A stretch of 7,521 nucleotides of DNA from Saccharofermentans sp. (GCA_024695565.1 JAILHX010000047.1:1-7521); one strand, 5' to 3'; counted from the stretch's first letter, positions 1 through 6,030 are shown. A program made the numbers and translations. Notes: generated by a model from the letters alone, not told the origin.

Positions 1-402
1 GAGCTCGACGCATCCATCGCATGGTCCGGCGACCACATCGTAATGCTCGAAAGAGTTGAAGAACTCGGCAACGACGACATCGATCTCCAGTTTGTTCTTC
101 CCGAAGGTTCCAACTGGTCAGTCGACATGATGTGCGTTCCCACTAACTGCAAGAACTACGACGGCGCCATGGACTTCATCAACTTCATGTACGATCCCGA
201 CATCGCCCTCGAGAACTGCGAATATGTAGGCTACTCAACACCTAACACAGCTGCCAGGGACATGCTCGATCCCGAGGTCTCCGGCAACATTTACTACTAT
301 CCCACAGACGAGGTCTTCGCTTCACTCGAAGTTTACTACACCTCTGAAGAGCTCGAAGAGAGATACACAGAGATCTGGAATACAGTAAAGGCGAGCGCGT
401 AA
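1..402 (+). CDS. potD: Polyamine ABC transporter substrate-binding protein, C-terminal 133 residues (5'-truncated by window)
   Basis: The open frame runs from base 1 without a start, so only the C-terminal part of the gene is present. The protein resembles the C-terminal lobe of PotD-type spermidine/putrescine binding proteins. It has a WSGD segment near visible residue 8, the EGSNWSVDMM strand around 36-45, a conserved NFMYDPD helix around 61-67, and the diagnostic GYSTPN motif at 77-82. In the family this extracytoplasmic protein captures polyamines and passes them to the PotBC permease and PotA ATPase. Asp42 corresponds to the ligand-contacting Asp of E. coli PotD (Asp257). The Trp normally two residues before it appears displaced by one position (Trp39, with Ser40 in the usual place). 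PotD is commonly the last gene of potABCD, which fits the terminator right after this stop. The exact ligand cannot be fixed from the C-terminus alone. Confidence 0.88.
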   Translation, partial: ELDASIAWSGDHIVMLERVEELGNDDIDLQFVLPEGSNWSVDMMCVPTNCKNYDGAMDFINFMYDPDIALENCEYVGYSTPNTAARDMLDPEVSGNIYYYPTDEVFASLEVYYTSEELEERYTEIWNTVKASA

Positions 403-427
403 ATATTTATAGCAAGTGCTTTTCAGG

Positions 428-459
428 CGGGTCCGCAGGCAGCTGCGGCCCGTTTTTTT
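428..459 (+). terminator. Intrinsic terminator after the PotD-family gene
   Basis: A GC-rich hairpin has arms CGGG(T)CCGCAG at 428-438 and CTGCGGCCCG at 443-452, with a GCAG loop and one bulged T. Seven T residues follow at 453-459. It starts 26 bases after the stop codon, so it should end the transport operon on the plus strand. Confidence 0.92.
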
Positions 460-460
460 A

Positions 461-474
461 TGCCTGCCGCGCGC
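461..474. repeat. 14-bp direct repeat, left copy (TGCCTGCCGCGCGC)
   Basis: This 14-mer recurs perfectly and in the same orientation at 1496-1509. The left copy begins one base after the T-run of the terminator. The two copies bracket the structured non-coding region and the uncharacterised gene at 708-1493. Confidence 0.7.
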
Positions 475-500
475 TTCTAATCCGTCCCCGATCCGCATCC

Positions 501-590
501 TTATATTAAATGTGCGAAAAATTGAACAAAAAATATAAGAAATCTCAAATCCTTATATTTTTTCGCTGATTTTTAGAGCATTTAATATAA
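501..590. repeat. AT-rich nested inverted repeat, 90 bp
   Basis: Three nested complementary pairs are visible. The outer arms TTATATTAAATG (501-512) and CATTTAATATAA (579-590) match over 12 bp. The middle arms GCGAAAAA (514-521) and TTTTTCGC (559-566) match over 8 bp. The inner arms AAAAAATATAAG (528-539) and CTTATATTTTTT (552-563) match over 12 bp, of which 7 remain available if the middle stem forms. ATCCTTATATT also recurs directly at 497-507 and 549-559. The structure could be an RNA or DNA hairpin, a protein binding region, or the remnant of a small palindromic element. Its function is unknown. Confidence 0.75.
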
Positions 591-602
591 ACCACAATTT
601 GA

Positions 603-640
603 CAATTAGTCCCAATTGCCCCCCAAAAGTCCCAACTTTT
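603..640. repeat. Two adjacent inverted repeats sharing AGTCCCAA
   Basis: Site one is CAATT-AGTCCC-AATTG at 603-618. Site two is AAAAGT-CCCA-ACTTTT at 625-640. Each contains AGTCCCAA, at 608-615 and 628-635, exactly 20 bases apart, close to two helical turns. They lie 33-70 bases upstream of the TATAAT box at 673, so a paired operator or activator site is possible. No regulator can be named. Confidence 0.45.
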
Positions 641-672
641 CAAAAACGCGGGATTTATAGTTTGCAGGGCCC

Positions 673-678
673 TATAAT
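673..678 (+). promoter_or_regulatory. Candidate -10 box for the gene at 708
   Basis: A perfect TATAAT lies 30 bases before the ATG at 708, which would give a short leader of about 20-25 bases. No -35 match is found at 16-18 bases upstream (the region reads about GGGATT), so the promoter would be weak or activator-dependent. The nearby TTGACA at 599-604 is too far away to pair with it. Confidence 0.4.
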
Positions 679-707
679 GAGCTCAAAACAGCAGGAAGGT
701 GATTCAT

Positions 708-1493
708 ATGGCGATAGATATAAGTCGTGATTTGAACGTGCGGTATGAATTACTCTCCAGGAGCATTAATGAGATCGAGAAAAAGCTGGAGCTGCTTCCG
801 GCAGGCGGGATTAATGTTAAGCATTTGAACCGCAGAGATTATTATTACCATGTAACGGACGGTCGCGAGAAATACCTTGGACCCAATGACGCTCAGCTCA
901 TCGGGTCCATCATTCAGAAAGATTACCTCAAGCGGGTGCTCAAGGAGGCCAAGCGGGAATTGAAGGCGATTGAGAGGATGCTGAAGATTTATCCCGAGAC
1001 GCTTGTTGAGGATGTTTTCGACCTGCTGCCTGAGGGGCGTAAGGCGCATGCCAAACCGATCAATATTTGTGACGATGCGTTTGCGGCGAAGTGGATGGAG
1101 ACGCCCTACAGGCGCAAAGCATTTGGCAGGGATGCGCCGGAGTTTTATACGATCAAGGGCGAGCGCGTGAGGTCCAAGTCAGAGGTGATCATTGCTGACA
1201 GGCTGATGGCGAACGGGATCCCGTACAGGTACGAGTGCCCGCTTAAGCTGGGGAAGAAGATAATCCATCCGGACTTTACGATCCTGAGAATGAGCGACCG
1301 CAAGATCCTCTATCACGAGCATTGCGGAAAGATCGGTGACCCGCAGTATGCGGAGGATATGCTGGTCAGGGCCAGGGATTATAACCGGGCGGGCATCTTA
1401 TTTGGCGACAGGCTGTTTTACACGTTTGAATCTGAAACGGTGCCGCTGGATGTGAAAAATCTTGATGACATTATCAGGCAGCACTACAGGTGA
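708..1493 (+). CDS. Uncharacterised protein with PD-(D/E)XK nuclease-like C-terminal half
   Basis: This is a 261-residue protein of unknown function. I start it at ATG 708 because AGGAAGG (693-699) lies 8 bases upstream; an in-frame GTG at 699 overlaps that site. Residues 1-100 are charged and helical, probably partly coiled-coil, and include a DYYYHVTDGREKYLG segment at 44-58. Residues 150-230 resemble the core of a PD-(D/E)XK nuclease: RSKSEV with Glu159, a predicted strand around YRYECPL (173-179), HPDF with Asp189, and YHEHCG with Glu204. The lysine expected in an ExK motif is replaced (EHC). From memory, proteins of this layout are common and unannotated in clostridia such as Lachnospiraceae, often with EHLG or EHFG at this point. 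There is no partner gene, and no signal peptide or membrane segment, so it should be cytoplasmic. Nuclease activity is inferred, not shown. Confidence 0.85.
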   Translation: MAIDISRDLNVRYELLSRSINEIEKKLELLPAGGINVKHLNRRDYYYHVTDGREKYLGPNDAQLIGSIIQKDYLKRVLKEAKRELKAIERMLKIYPETLVEDVFDLLPEGRKAHAKPINICDDAFAAKWMETPYRRKAFGRDAPEFYTIKGERVRSKSEVIIADRLMANGIPYRYECPLKLGKKIIHPDFTILRMSDRKILYHEHCGKIGDPQYAEDMLVRARDYNRAGILFGDRLFYTFESETVPLDVKNLDDIIRQHYR

Positions 1494-1495
1494 TG

Positions 1496-1509
1496 TGCCT
1501 GCCGCGCGC
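1496..1509. repeat. 14-bp direct repeat, right copy (TGCCTGCCGCGCGC)
   Basis: This is identical to 461-474 in sequence and orientation, and begins two bases after the stop of the uncharacterised gene. It lies in the 37-bp gap between convergent genes, where I find no intrinsic terminator for either strand. Confidence 0.7.
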
Positions 1510-1530
1510 CCGAAAACAAAGACCCTGAGA

Positions 1531-2553
1531 TTACTTCTTGCCCGGATATGAATAAGTCCTGGAATAGTCAGCATCAAAACAGATATCAACAGTAAACTTA
1601 TCGAGATTATAAACAGCTGACCACTGCGTGCCCTGGTTGACTTCTTCAAGGACGCCCATGGCATCAGATAAACTCATGGAAGATACACCATCAATGTTTG
1701 CGTGGATCTTTGAGTAGCGGTGGTCATAGTCCAGATAGGGATCATCCTTATAGAGGGGGAAGTTGGTTACCGCGTTGTCTTCTTCGGTTACCATCAGTCC
1801 CTCGTCTGTCCACTCGGCGATAACGGAACGGCCGGTCTTATCGGTGAGGTAGATGTGATAGGAGTTGCTTCGCGGAGAATACATGTCGTATTGTGCGAGG
1901 AAGGCGAGAGCCTCTTCTGCAGAAGCACATTTATCGAGCAACACGCGGACTGCCGAATAGAGGAGAAGGTCGTCTTTTGAAGTGTCGCTTACGATATGTC
2001 TGTTGCTGAGTTCGAGGAGCGACACGCCAAGGCCTTTCTCGTTGATTCCGTCGCATACGCACCAAGGGGCTGCGAAAAGAAGTGACTTGGCTGACTCGTC
2101 GTTTATGTCATATTCGCCGCCATATCCGAGATTTACATGCTTCAGATCTACAATACCGATCGAAGCGTAGCCGTCAGCAGGCATAGTTCTTATGACTAAT
2201 GAATCGCCGTCGGAGGCGTCGTAATTGCGGCCGAAGAGGTGGTCGCCCTGTGGGTCCGTGACAGCAAAAGAACTGCAGCCGATGCCGGGGATCGTTCCGG
2301 TGGGGACGCCGTGGGTGAGATTCTCGGTCATCCAGATATCAAAATCCAAGACGGTCGTGATGCCCGCTGCGAGGTACTCATCGACTTTATAGTCCGTATA
2401 GCAGTCGAGAAGATAGATGCCGACAGTGACCTCAGTAAGAGAATCGAGGGTCTTTTTCTCGGGATCAACGCTTGAACAGCCGAAGAGGCTTAAGCTTAGG
2501 GTGAGAGCTAAAACGACTGAAACCAGTCTGGTTGGAAATCTTGCAAATCCCAT
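1531..2553 (-). CDS. Lipoprotein Ntn-hydrolase, choloylglycine hydrolase / linear amide hydrolase family
   Basis: A 340-residue protein is read from ATG 2553, preceded by a weak TGGGGA site at 2561-2566. A TTG ten codons upstream (2583) opens the same frame but has no ribosome binding site. Numbering from that TTG: the signal peptide ends in lipobox LFGC with Cys36, so the protein should be lipid-anchored outside the membrane. The catalytic core begins at GIGCSSFAV with nucleophile Cys103. Arg119 and Asp122 in GRNYD keep the exact spacing (16 and 19) of Cys2, Arg18 and Asp21 of Clostridium perfringens bile salt hydrolase. Asn181 (GINEKGLG), Asn274 (VTNFP) and Arg289 (DHRYSKI) match the remaining active-site positions. 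Such enzymes cleave linear amides such as conjugated bile acids, penicillin V or N-acyl compounds. The substrate here is unknown, and bile salt hydrolase should not be assumed. Cys103 must be freed by cleavage after Gly102. Confidence 0.87.
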   Translation of the reverse strand: MGFARFPTRLVSVVLALTLSLSLFGCSSVDPEKKTLDSLTEVTVGIYLLDCYTDYKVDEYLAAGITTVLDFDIWMTENLTHGVPTGTIPGIGCSSFAVTDPQGDHLFGRNYDASDGDSLVIRTMPADGYASIGIVDLKHVNLGYGGEYDINDESAKSLLFAAPWCVCDGINEKGLGVSLLELSNRHIVSDTSKDDLLLYSAVRVLLDKCASAEEALAFLAQYDMYSPRSNSYHIYLTDKTGRSVIAEWTDEGLMVTEEDNAVTNFPLYKDDPYLDYDHRYSKIHANIDGVSSMSLSDAMGVLEEVNQGTQWSAVYNLDKFTVDICFDADYSRTYSYPGKK

Positions 2554-2594
2554 AGAAGTATCCCCAAAAGGGCAGTTTAACAATGTTAAATGCC

Positions 2595-2699
2595 GGTATT
2601 TATGATGTTTTTAGTTACAGGCTGGTATGCACGATGCTTTTAGTAAAACGCGGTATGCACGATGCTTTTAGCAAAAAGCGGTATGCACAACGTTTTACT
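2595..2699. repeat. Degenerate tandem repeat, four copies with 28-29 bp period
   Basis: A 20-base core, GGTATGCACGATGCTTTTAG, occurs identically at 2624-2643 and 2652-2671, in diverged form at 2595-2614, and partly at 2680-2699. Core-to-core distances are 29, 28 and 28. The last copy contains the proB stop codon and its last codon. A perfect 9-bp inverted repeat, AGTAAAACG (2642-2650) with CGTTTTACT (2691-2699), encloses a small hairpin, GCTTTT-AGCA-AAAAGC (2664-2679). The array fills most of the gap between proB and the downstream lipoprotein gene. It could be slipped-strand duplication, a transcript-stabilising hairpin array, or a binding array. Confidence 0.8.
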
Positions 2700-3513
2700 G
2701 AGCTGCGAAGAAGGTTCCGACGTCGTCCTGGTCGATGATCTTCTCGAGGGTCTGGATGCCTGCACCGTCAGCGATGACGCCCATGATGCCGTTCTCCGTG
2801 ACCTTGCTCATTGCGGTGATCTTGGTGGACATGCCGCCTGTGCCGAGCCAGGAACCCTTGCCTGAGGTGAAGTCGAGCATCTCGGGTGTGACTTTGTCTA
2901 CGTAGGAGATTCGCTCCGCGTCAGGATTTTCGCGCGGGTTGGAATCGTAAAGACCGTCAACGTCAGATAAGATCACGAGGAGGTCGGCCTGGGCGAGACA
3001 GGCAACGTCTGCAGAGAGCGTGTCATTGTCGCCGAAGGTGCCGTTGTGCATGATCTCCGTTGTTGATACGGAGTCGTTCTCGTTGATGACGGGGATTATA
3101 CGCATCTCGAGCAATGTCTCGATGGTGTTTGTAACGTTAGCGCGGGTGAGCTTGTCCGTAATGCCGTCTTTGGTCAGAAGGATCTGGCCGCAGCGGTAGG
3201 AATACTCGGAAAAACTCCTGGAGTATGCGTTCATGAGCTCGCACTGACCGACGGAAGCAATTGCCTGCTTCTCACGTGTGGAGGTCGGGCGCTCCTTGAG
3301 ATCTAAGTAACCGATACCGACACCGATGGCGCCGGAGCTTACCAGAAGCACTTCTTTGCCGCGATTCATGAGATCGGAGATGGAACGGCAGAGCCTGTCG
3401 ATGTTTCCCAGGTTCATTTTGCCGTTGTCGTATGTGAGGGTCGAAGTGCCAACCTTAACGACTATTCTTTTTGCAAAATTGACGGGAGTGCGTGATCCGC
3501 TGTATTTGCTCAA
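2695..3513 (-). CDS. proB: Glutamate 5-kinase, short form without PUA domain
   Basis: This 272-residue enzyme phosphorylates L-glutamate with ATP to gamma-glutamyl phosphate, the first and usually proline-inhibited step of proline synthesis in the cytoplasm. It has the amino acid kinase fold motifs in order: KVGTSTL from Lys20, SSGAIGVG at 59-66, NENDSV at 144-149, FGDNDTLSA at 160-168, SDVDGLY at 183-189 and GTGGMSTK at 224-231. It ends at the close of the kinase domain. The E. coli enzyme has 367 residues because it adds a C-terminal PUA domain; short forms are known in other bacteria. The start is TTG 3513, chosen because AAAGGAG lies 7 bases upstream and the next in-frame ATG would remove the Lys20 motif. 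The usual partner proA is not next to it: a hydrolase gene follows and a penicillin-binding protein gene precedes. Confidence 0.95.
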   Translation of the reverse strand: MSKYSGSRTPVNFAKRIVVKVGTSTLTYDNGKMNLGNIDRLCRSISDLMNRGKEVLLVSSGAIGVGIGYLDLKERPTSTREKQAIASVGQCELMNAYSRSFSEYSYRCGQILLTKDGITDKLTRANVTNTIETLLEMRIIPVINENDSVSTTEIMHNGTFGDNDTLSADVACLAQADLLVILSDVDGLYDSNPRENPDAERISYVDKVTPEMLDFTSGKGSWLGTGGMSTKITAMSKVTENGIMGVIADGAGIQTLEKIIDQDDVGTFFAAQ

Positions 3514-3520
3514 AGTGATT

Positions 3521-3527
3521 CTCCTTT
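3521..3527 (-). promoter_or_regulatory. Ribosome binding site that fixes the TTG start of proB
   Basis: The minus strand reads AAAGGAG, 7 bases before TTG 3513. No ATG or GTG is available in frame before the first kinase motif, so this site decides the start. Confidence 0.85.
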
Positions 3528-3548
3528 AATTATTAATAATCAGACCAA

Positions 3549-3580
3549 ACAAGAATAAACTCTTGTCTTTAAAAATGCAA
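3549..3580 (-). promoter_or_regulatory. Weak candidate proB promoter overlapped by an inverted repeat
   Basis: On the minus strand TTGCAT (3575-3580) and TATTCT (3552-3557) are separated by 17 bases, an acceptable though weak sigma-A spacing. An inverted repeat ACAAGA-ATAAAC-TCTTGT (3549-3566) covers the -10 position. Nothing else is recognised in the 88-base gap 3514-3601, and no clear terminator follows the penicillin-binding protein gene, so readthrough into proB is also possible. Confidence 0.25.
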
Positions 3581-3601
3581 GAAAATACTTAAACTGACGG
3601 A

Positions 3602-5923
3602 TCAGCCCGGCTGACCGGGATCACCGCCCGGGACCGGCTGGCCCGGATCGACCGGCATCGGAGTAGGCTCCGGTGTGGGAGTCGGTGTAACGTGGACGGG
3701 ACAGGTCATATTGTCATTCGGGCACAGATAGCTGCCGGAGACAAAGTAGTCCGTGTAGATCGTTCCCGCCTCGCGGCAAGCGTCTGTAGGATAGTAGCCG
3801 GAAACGCAGACCGTTGCGGTAATGATGGTGTCGGGCTTGGTGAATGTTGCGCCCGGGAGATCCTCGTGGAGCTTGTTCATGCAGAACATCCAGATCCTTA
3901 CGGCTGCGGAGAAGTCGCATGAAGGAACGGTGGTCTGCCTGAGCCTGTTATCGTAGCCGTACCAGACAGCAGCGGTGTAGTAAGGCGTGAAACCGCAGAA
4001 CCACTTATCGTTGTTGTCTGAAGTCGTACCGGTCTTGCCTGCGGTGTCGATGTGCTCGCCGTCGAGGTTCTCGATCTGGCCGCCGAAGTTGGAAGGCGTA
4101 CCGATCGTTACGACACCCTTGAGGATATCGCCGATGAAGAAGCATGTCTCTGCGGAATAAACTCGGTAGCTGATAGGATCGGCCTTGCAGATGACGTTGC
4201 CTTCGGAGTCTAAAACCTGCGTGTAAGCGTAAGGCTCAACATAGGTGCCGCCCGTTGCGAACGTGTGATATGCGGCAGCCATCTCGAGCGTTGACATACC
4301 GGTGGTAAAACCGCCGACAGACTGTGAAGGGTATGCGCCTTCGGATGTTCTGTCGATACCGACCTGCTTGAGATACCAGAGCGCAGTCTCGCCTCCGACG
4401 TTTGTCCAGAGCTCTGCCGCGATCGTGTTGAGTGAGTTGACGAGGGCGGTCCTGATGGTAACGGCGCCCTGGTAAGAACGGCTGTAGTTAACAGGCCAGT
4501 CGGAGTCCGGATGCGAAGGATCCAAGTGCTTTGGTTCGTCGTAGTAGACCGTAGCGGGTGCGATCATTCCAAGTTCGAACGCAGGCGCGTATTCGAGGAG
4601 CGGTTTGATCGACGATCCCGGATTACGCCTGGTCGAGACCGCTCGGTTGAGGGACAGGTTCATGGTCTTCTCACCATATCCGCCCTGCATCGCGGCGATC
4701 GCGCCCGTACTGTTGTTTATTACCACCATCGAGGCGTTTGGTTTCTCAGGGTAGTCCGCTATCAGATCCGGGTCGCTTTGGAACAGATCCCGGTTCTTGA
4801 AGGCTTCATCCAATATCGCCTGGGTGTCAGGCTCGAGCGTCGTGTAGATATGGTATCCCCTGTTATAGACGAGCGACGACGCCAATTGCCGCGATATGCC
4901 CCTGGCTTCGGCGATGTCGCCGATAACTTCGGAGATCGCATATTCACAGAAATAAGAATTGATGGTCGTTGTGCGGTCCGTGCTTCTCTGACGGAACTCG
5001 AGCTCGGTGTTTAATGCGTCCTCGTACTCTTCCTCGGTGATATAGCCGAGTTCGTACATCTTGCCGAGGATCATTCTCATTCTTCTCTGGGCATTTCTTC
5101 TGCCTGTTTCTCTCAGAGGATTGTAGTAGGAAGGGCTCTTCGGGAGGCCTGCGATGAGCGCGCACTCGGGGAGCGTGAGTTCGGAGGCGTTCTTGCCGAA
5201 GTAGTTCATGGCTGCTGCCTGAACGCCTACGTAGTTGTTGCCCATCGGAGCGAGATTGATGTAGAGCTCCAAGATCTCGTCCTTTGTGAGATTCTGCTCG
5301 AGCTGCATTGCGGAGAACCACTCCTGAACCTTACGGGAAGTGGAGTGTTCGTCCTGACCGCTTATGAGTTTTACTGTCTGCTGTGTGATCGTTGAACCGC
5401 CGTGTGTAGCGGAACCGCCGTTTGCAAGTGCCGAGATCAGGGCGCTGCCGATACGCTTGATGTCGATTCCCGAGTGTTCGCGAAAACGCTCATCCTCGAT
5501 CGATATGATCGCTTCGTCAAGGTAAGTGTCCTTGATATCGCCGTAAGATACGTAGATCCTGTCGACGTTCTCTGCACCGGTGAGCTTGGCGATGACGTTA
5601 TTCTCGCCGTCATATACGAATGACGTCTGTGATTCTTCTGCGGAAGTGAGGTCGCCAATCGAGAGCGGCTTGGTCGTCGATGCATAGCCTAAGAGCATTC
5701 CGGCACCGAATCCGCCGAAAGTAAACACGAGGCACAATACTGCAACGATAACGACTCTTAATATGTCCCATACAAAGCTTGCTGCTTCGTGCGTCAGGCT
5801 TCGGTTGAAGCCGCACTTGGTCGGCTTACCCTTGAGCTGGCTTCGAAGCTCGTCAGCAAGAGCGCTGTTCTCAGGCGCTACGGGTCTGGTTGATCTCTGC
5901 TTTTTATCTACATTCGAGGGCAA
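3602..5923 (-). CDS. Class A penicillin-binding protein (bifunctional transglycosylase/transpeptidase, PBP1A type)
   Basis: This 773-residue membrane-anchored enzyme polymerises lipid II into glycan strands and crosslinks the stem peptides. A basic cytoplasmic N-terminus is followed by one membrane segment at about 54-80. The GT51 transglycosylase domain has the IEDERFREHSGID motif (catalytic Glu143), GGSTITQQ at 175-182, and the KVQEW and LTKDEILELYIN motifs at about 198-223. The transpeptidase domain has SSIK with nucleophile Ser437 and Lys440, SLN at 497-499 and KTG at 630-632. All key residues are present. The extracellular C-terminus has four cysteines (706, 716, 734, 741) and then a Pro/Thr/Glu/Gly tail from about 746, likely wall-spanning and disordered. 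The start is TTG 5923, supported by GAGGAG 9 bases upstream. Length and architecture match Gram-positive PbpA/PonA proteins; the symbol is left empty because the paralogue cannot be assigned. Confidence 0.96.
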   Translation of the reverse strand: MPSNVDKKQRSTRPVAPENSALADELRSQLKGKPTKCGFNRSLTHEAASFVWDILRVVIVAVLCLVFTFGGFGAGMLLGYASTTKPLSIGDLTSAEESQTSFVYDGENNVIAKLTGAENVDRIYVSYGDIKDTYLDEAIISIEDERFREHSGIDIKRIGSALISALANGGSATHGGSTITQQTVKLISGQDEHSTSRKVQEWFSAMQLEQNLTKDEILELYINLAPMGNNYVGVQAAAMNYFGKNASELTLPECALIAGLPKSPSYYNPLRETGRRNAQRRMRMILGKMYELGYITEEEYEDALNTELEFRQRSTDRTTTINSYFCEYAISEVIGDIAEARGISRQLASSLVYNRGYHIYTTLEPDTQAILDEAFKNRDLFQSDPDLIADYPEKPNASMVVINNSTGAIAAMQGGYGEKTMNLSLNRAVSTRRNPGSSIKPLLEYAPAFELGMIAPATVYYDEPKHLDPSHPDSDWPVNYSRSYQGAVTIRTALVNSLNTIAAELWTNVGGETALWYLKQVGIDRTSEGAYPSQSVGGFTTGMSTLEMAAAYHTFATGGTYVEPYAYTQVLDSEGNVICKADPISYRVYSAETCFFIGDILKGVVTIGTPSNFGGQIENLDGEHIDTAGKTGTTSDNNDKWFCGFTPYYTAAVWYGYDNRLRQTTVPSCDFSAAVRIWMFCMNKLHEDLPGATFTKPDTIITATVCVSGYYPTDACREAGTIYTDYFVSGSYLCPNDNMTCPVHVTPTPTPEPTPMPVDPGQPVPGGDPGQPG

Positions 5924-5932
5924 GATTAATAT

Positions 5933-5938
5933 CTCCTC
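5933..5938 (-). promoter_or_regulatory. Ribosome binding site for the TTG start of the penicillin-binding protein
   Basis: The minus strand reads GAGGAG, 9 bases before TTG 5923. The lack of an ATG nearby and the basic residues that follow support this start. Confidence 0.8.
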
Positions 5939-5984
5939 AGGTAAGTTTCTGAATTTACAACGACAATTTTACCACGATTTTATC

Positions 5985-5990
5985 TATAAT
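5985..5990 (+). promoter_or_regulatory. Candidate -10 box for the methyltransferase gene
   Basis: A perfect TATAAT lies 40 bases before TTG 6031 in the 107-bp gap between divergent genes. The best -35-like hexamer is ACGACA at 5960-5965, 19 bases away, which is long and weak. AT-rich TAAAAT-like boxes on the minus strand of the same gap could serve the penicillin-binding protein gene, but none has a convincing -35. Confidence 0.4.
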
Positions 5991-6030
5991 TAGAAAATAA
6001 AGTGAGGCAAAGGCGGGGAGCGCGGTTCCA

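Larger units (their letters stand above)
403..707. other. Non-coding structured region upstream of the uncharacterised gene
   Basis: No credible gene is found on either strand in these 305 bases. The region holds the terminator, the left 14-bp repeat, the nested inverted repeat, the paired AGTCCC sites, the TATAAT box and the ribosome binding site, each described separately. Bases 500-600 are much richer in A and T than the surrounding genes. Confidence 0.7.

Noticed and set aside
599..604. TTGACA as a -35 element
   Set aside because: No -10-like sequence lies 16-18 bases downstream, and the TATAAT at 673 is about 70 bases away.
475..1495. Classical insertion sequence between the 14-bp repeats
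   Set aside because: There are no terminal inverted repeats at the inner ends of the repeats, and the encoded protein has no transposase motifs such as DDE, HUH or serine recombinase.
1494..1530. Bidirectional terminator between the convergent genes
   Set aside because: The short gap shows only a GCGCGC run and no hairpin followed by T residues on either strand.
2554..2583. TTG 2583 as the start of the lipoprotein gene
   Set aside because: It has no ribosome binding site and would put ten extra residues, including a Cys and an Asp, ahead of an otherwise standard signal peptide beginning at ATG 2553.
2595..2699. CRISPR array
   Set aside because: The repeat cores are nearly contiguous, the spacers are only 8-9 bases and similar to each other, and no cas genes are present.
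3514..3601. T-box or riboswitch upstream of proB
   Set aside because: The 88-base gap is too short for a T-box leader and lacks its conserved sequence and a terminator/antiterminator pair.
4511..5014. Plus-strand open frame of 167 codons inside the penicillin-binding protein gene
   Set aside because: It is arginine-rich with no recognisable domain and lies entirely antisense to a gene with intact catalytic motifs; it is a shadow frame.
4944..5321. Minus-strand 125-codon frame overlapping the transglycosylase domain
   Set aside because: It overlaps the real frame, is highly basic and repetitive, and has no ribosome binding site; it is a shadow frame.
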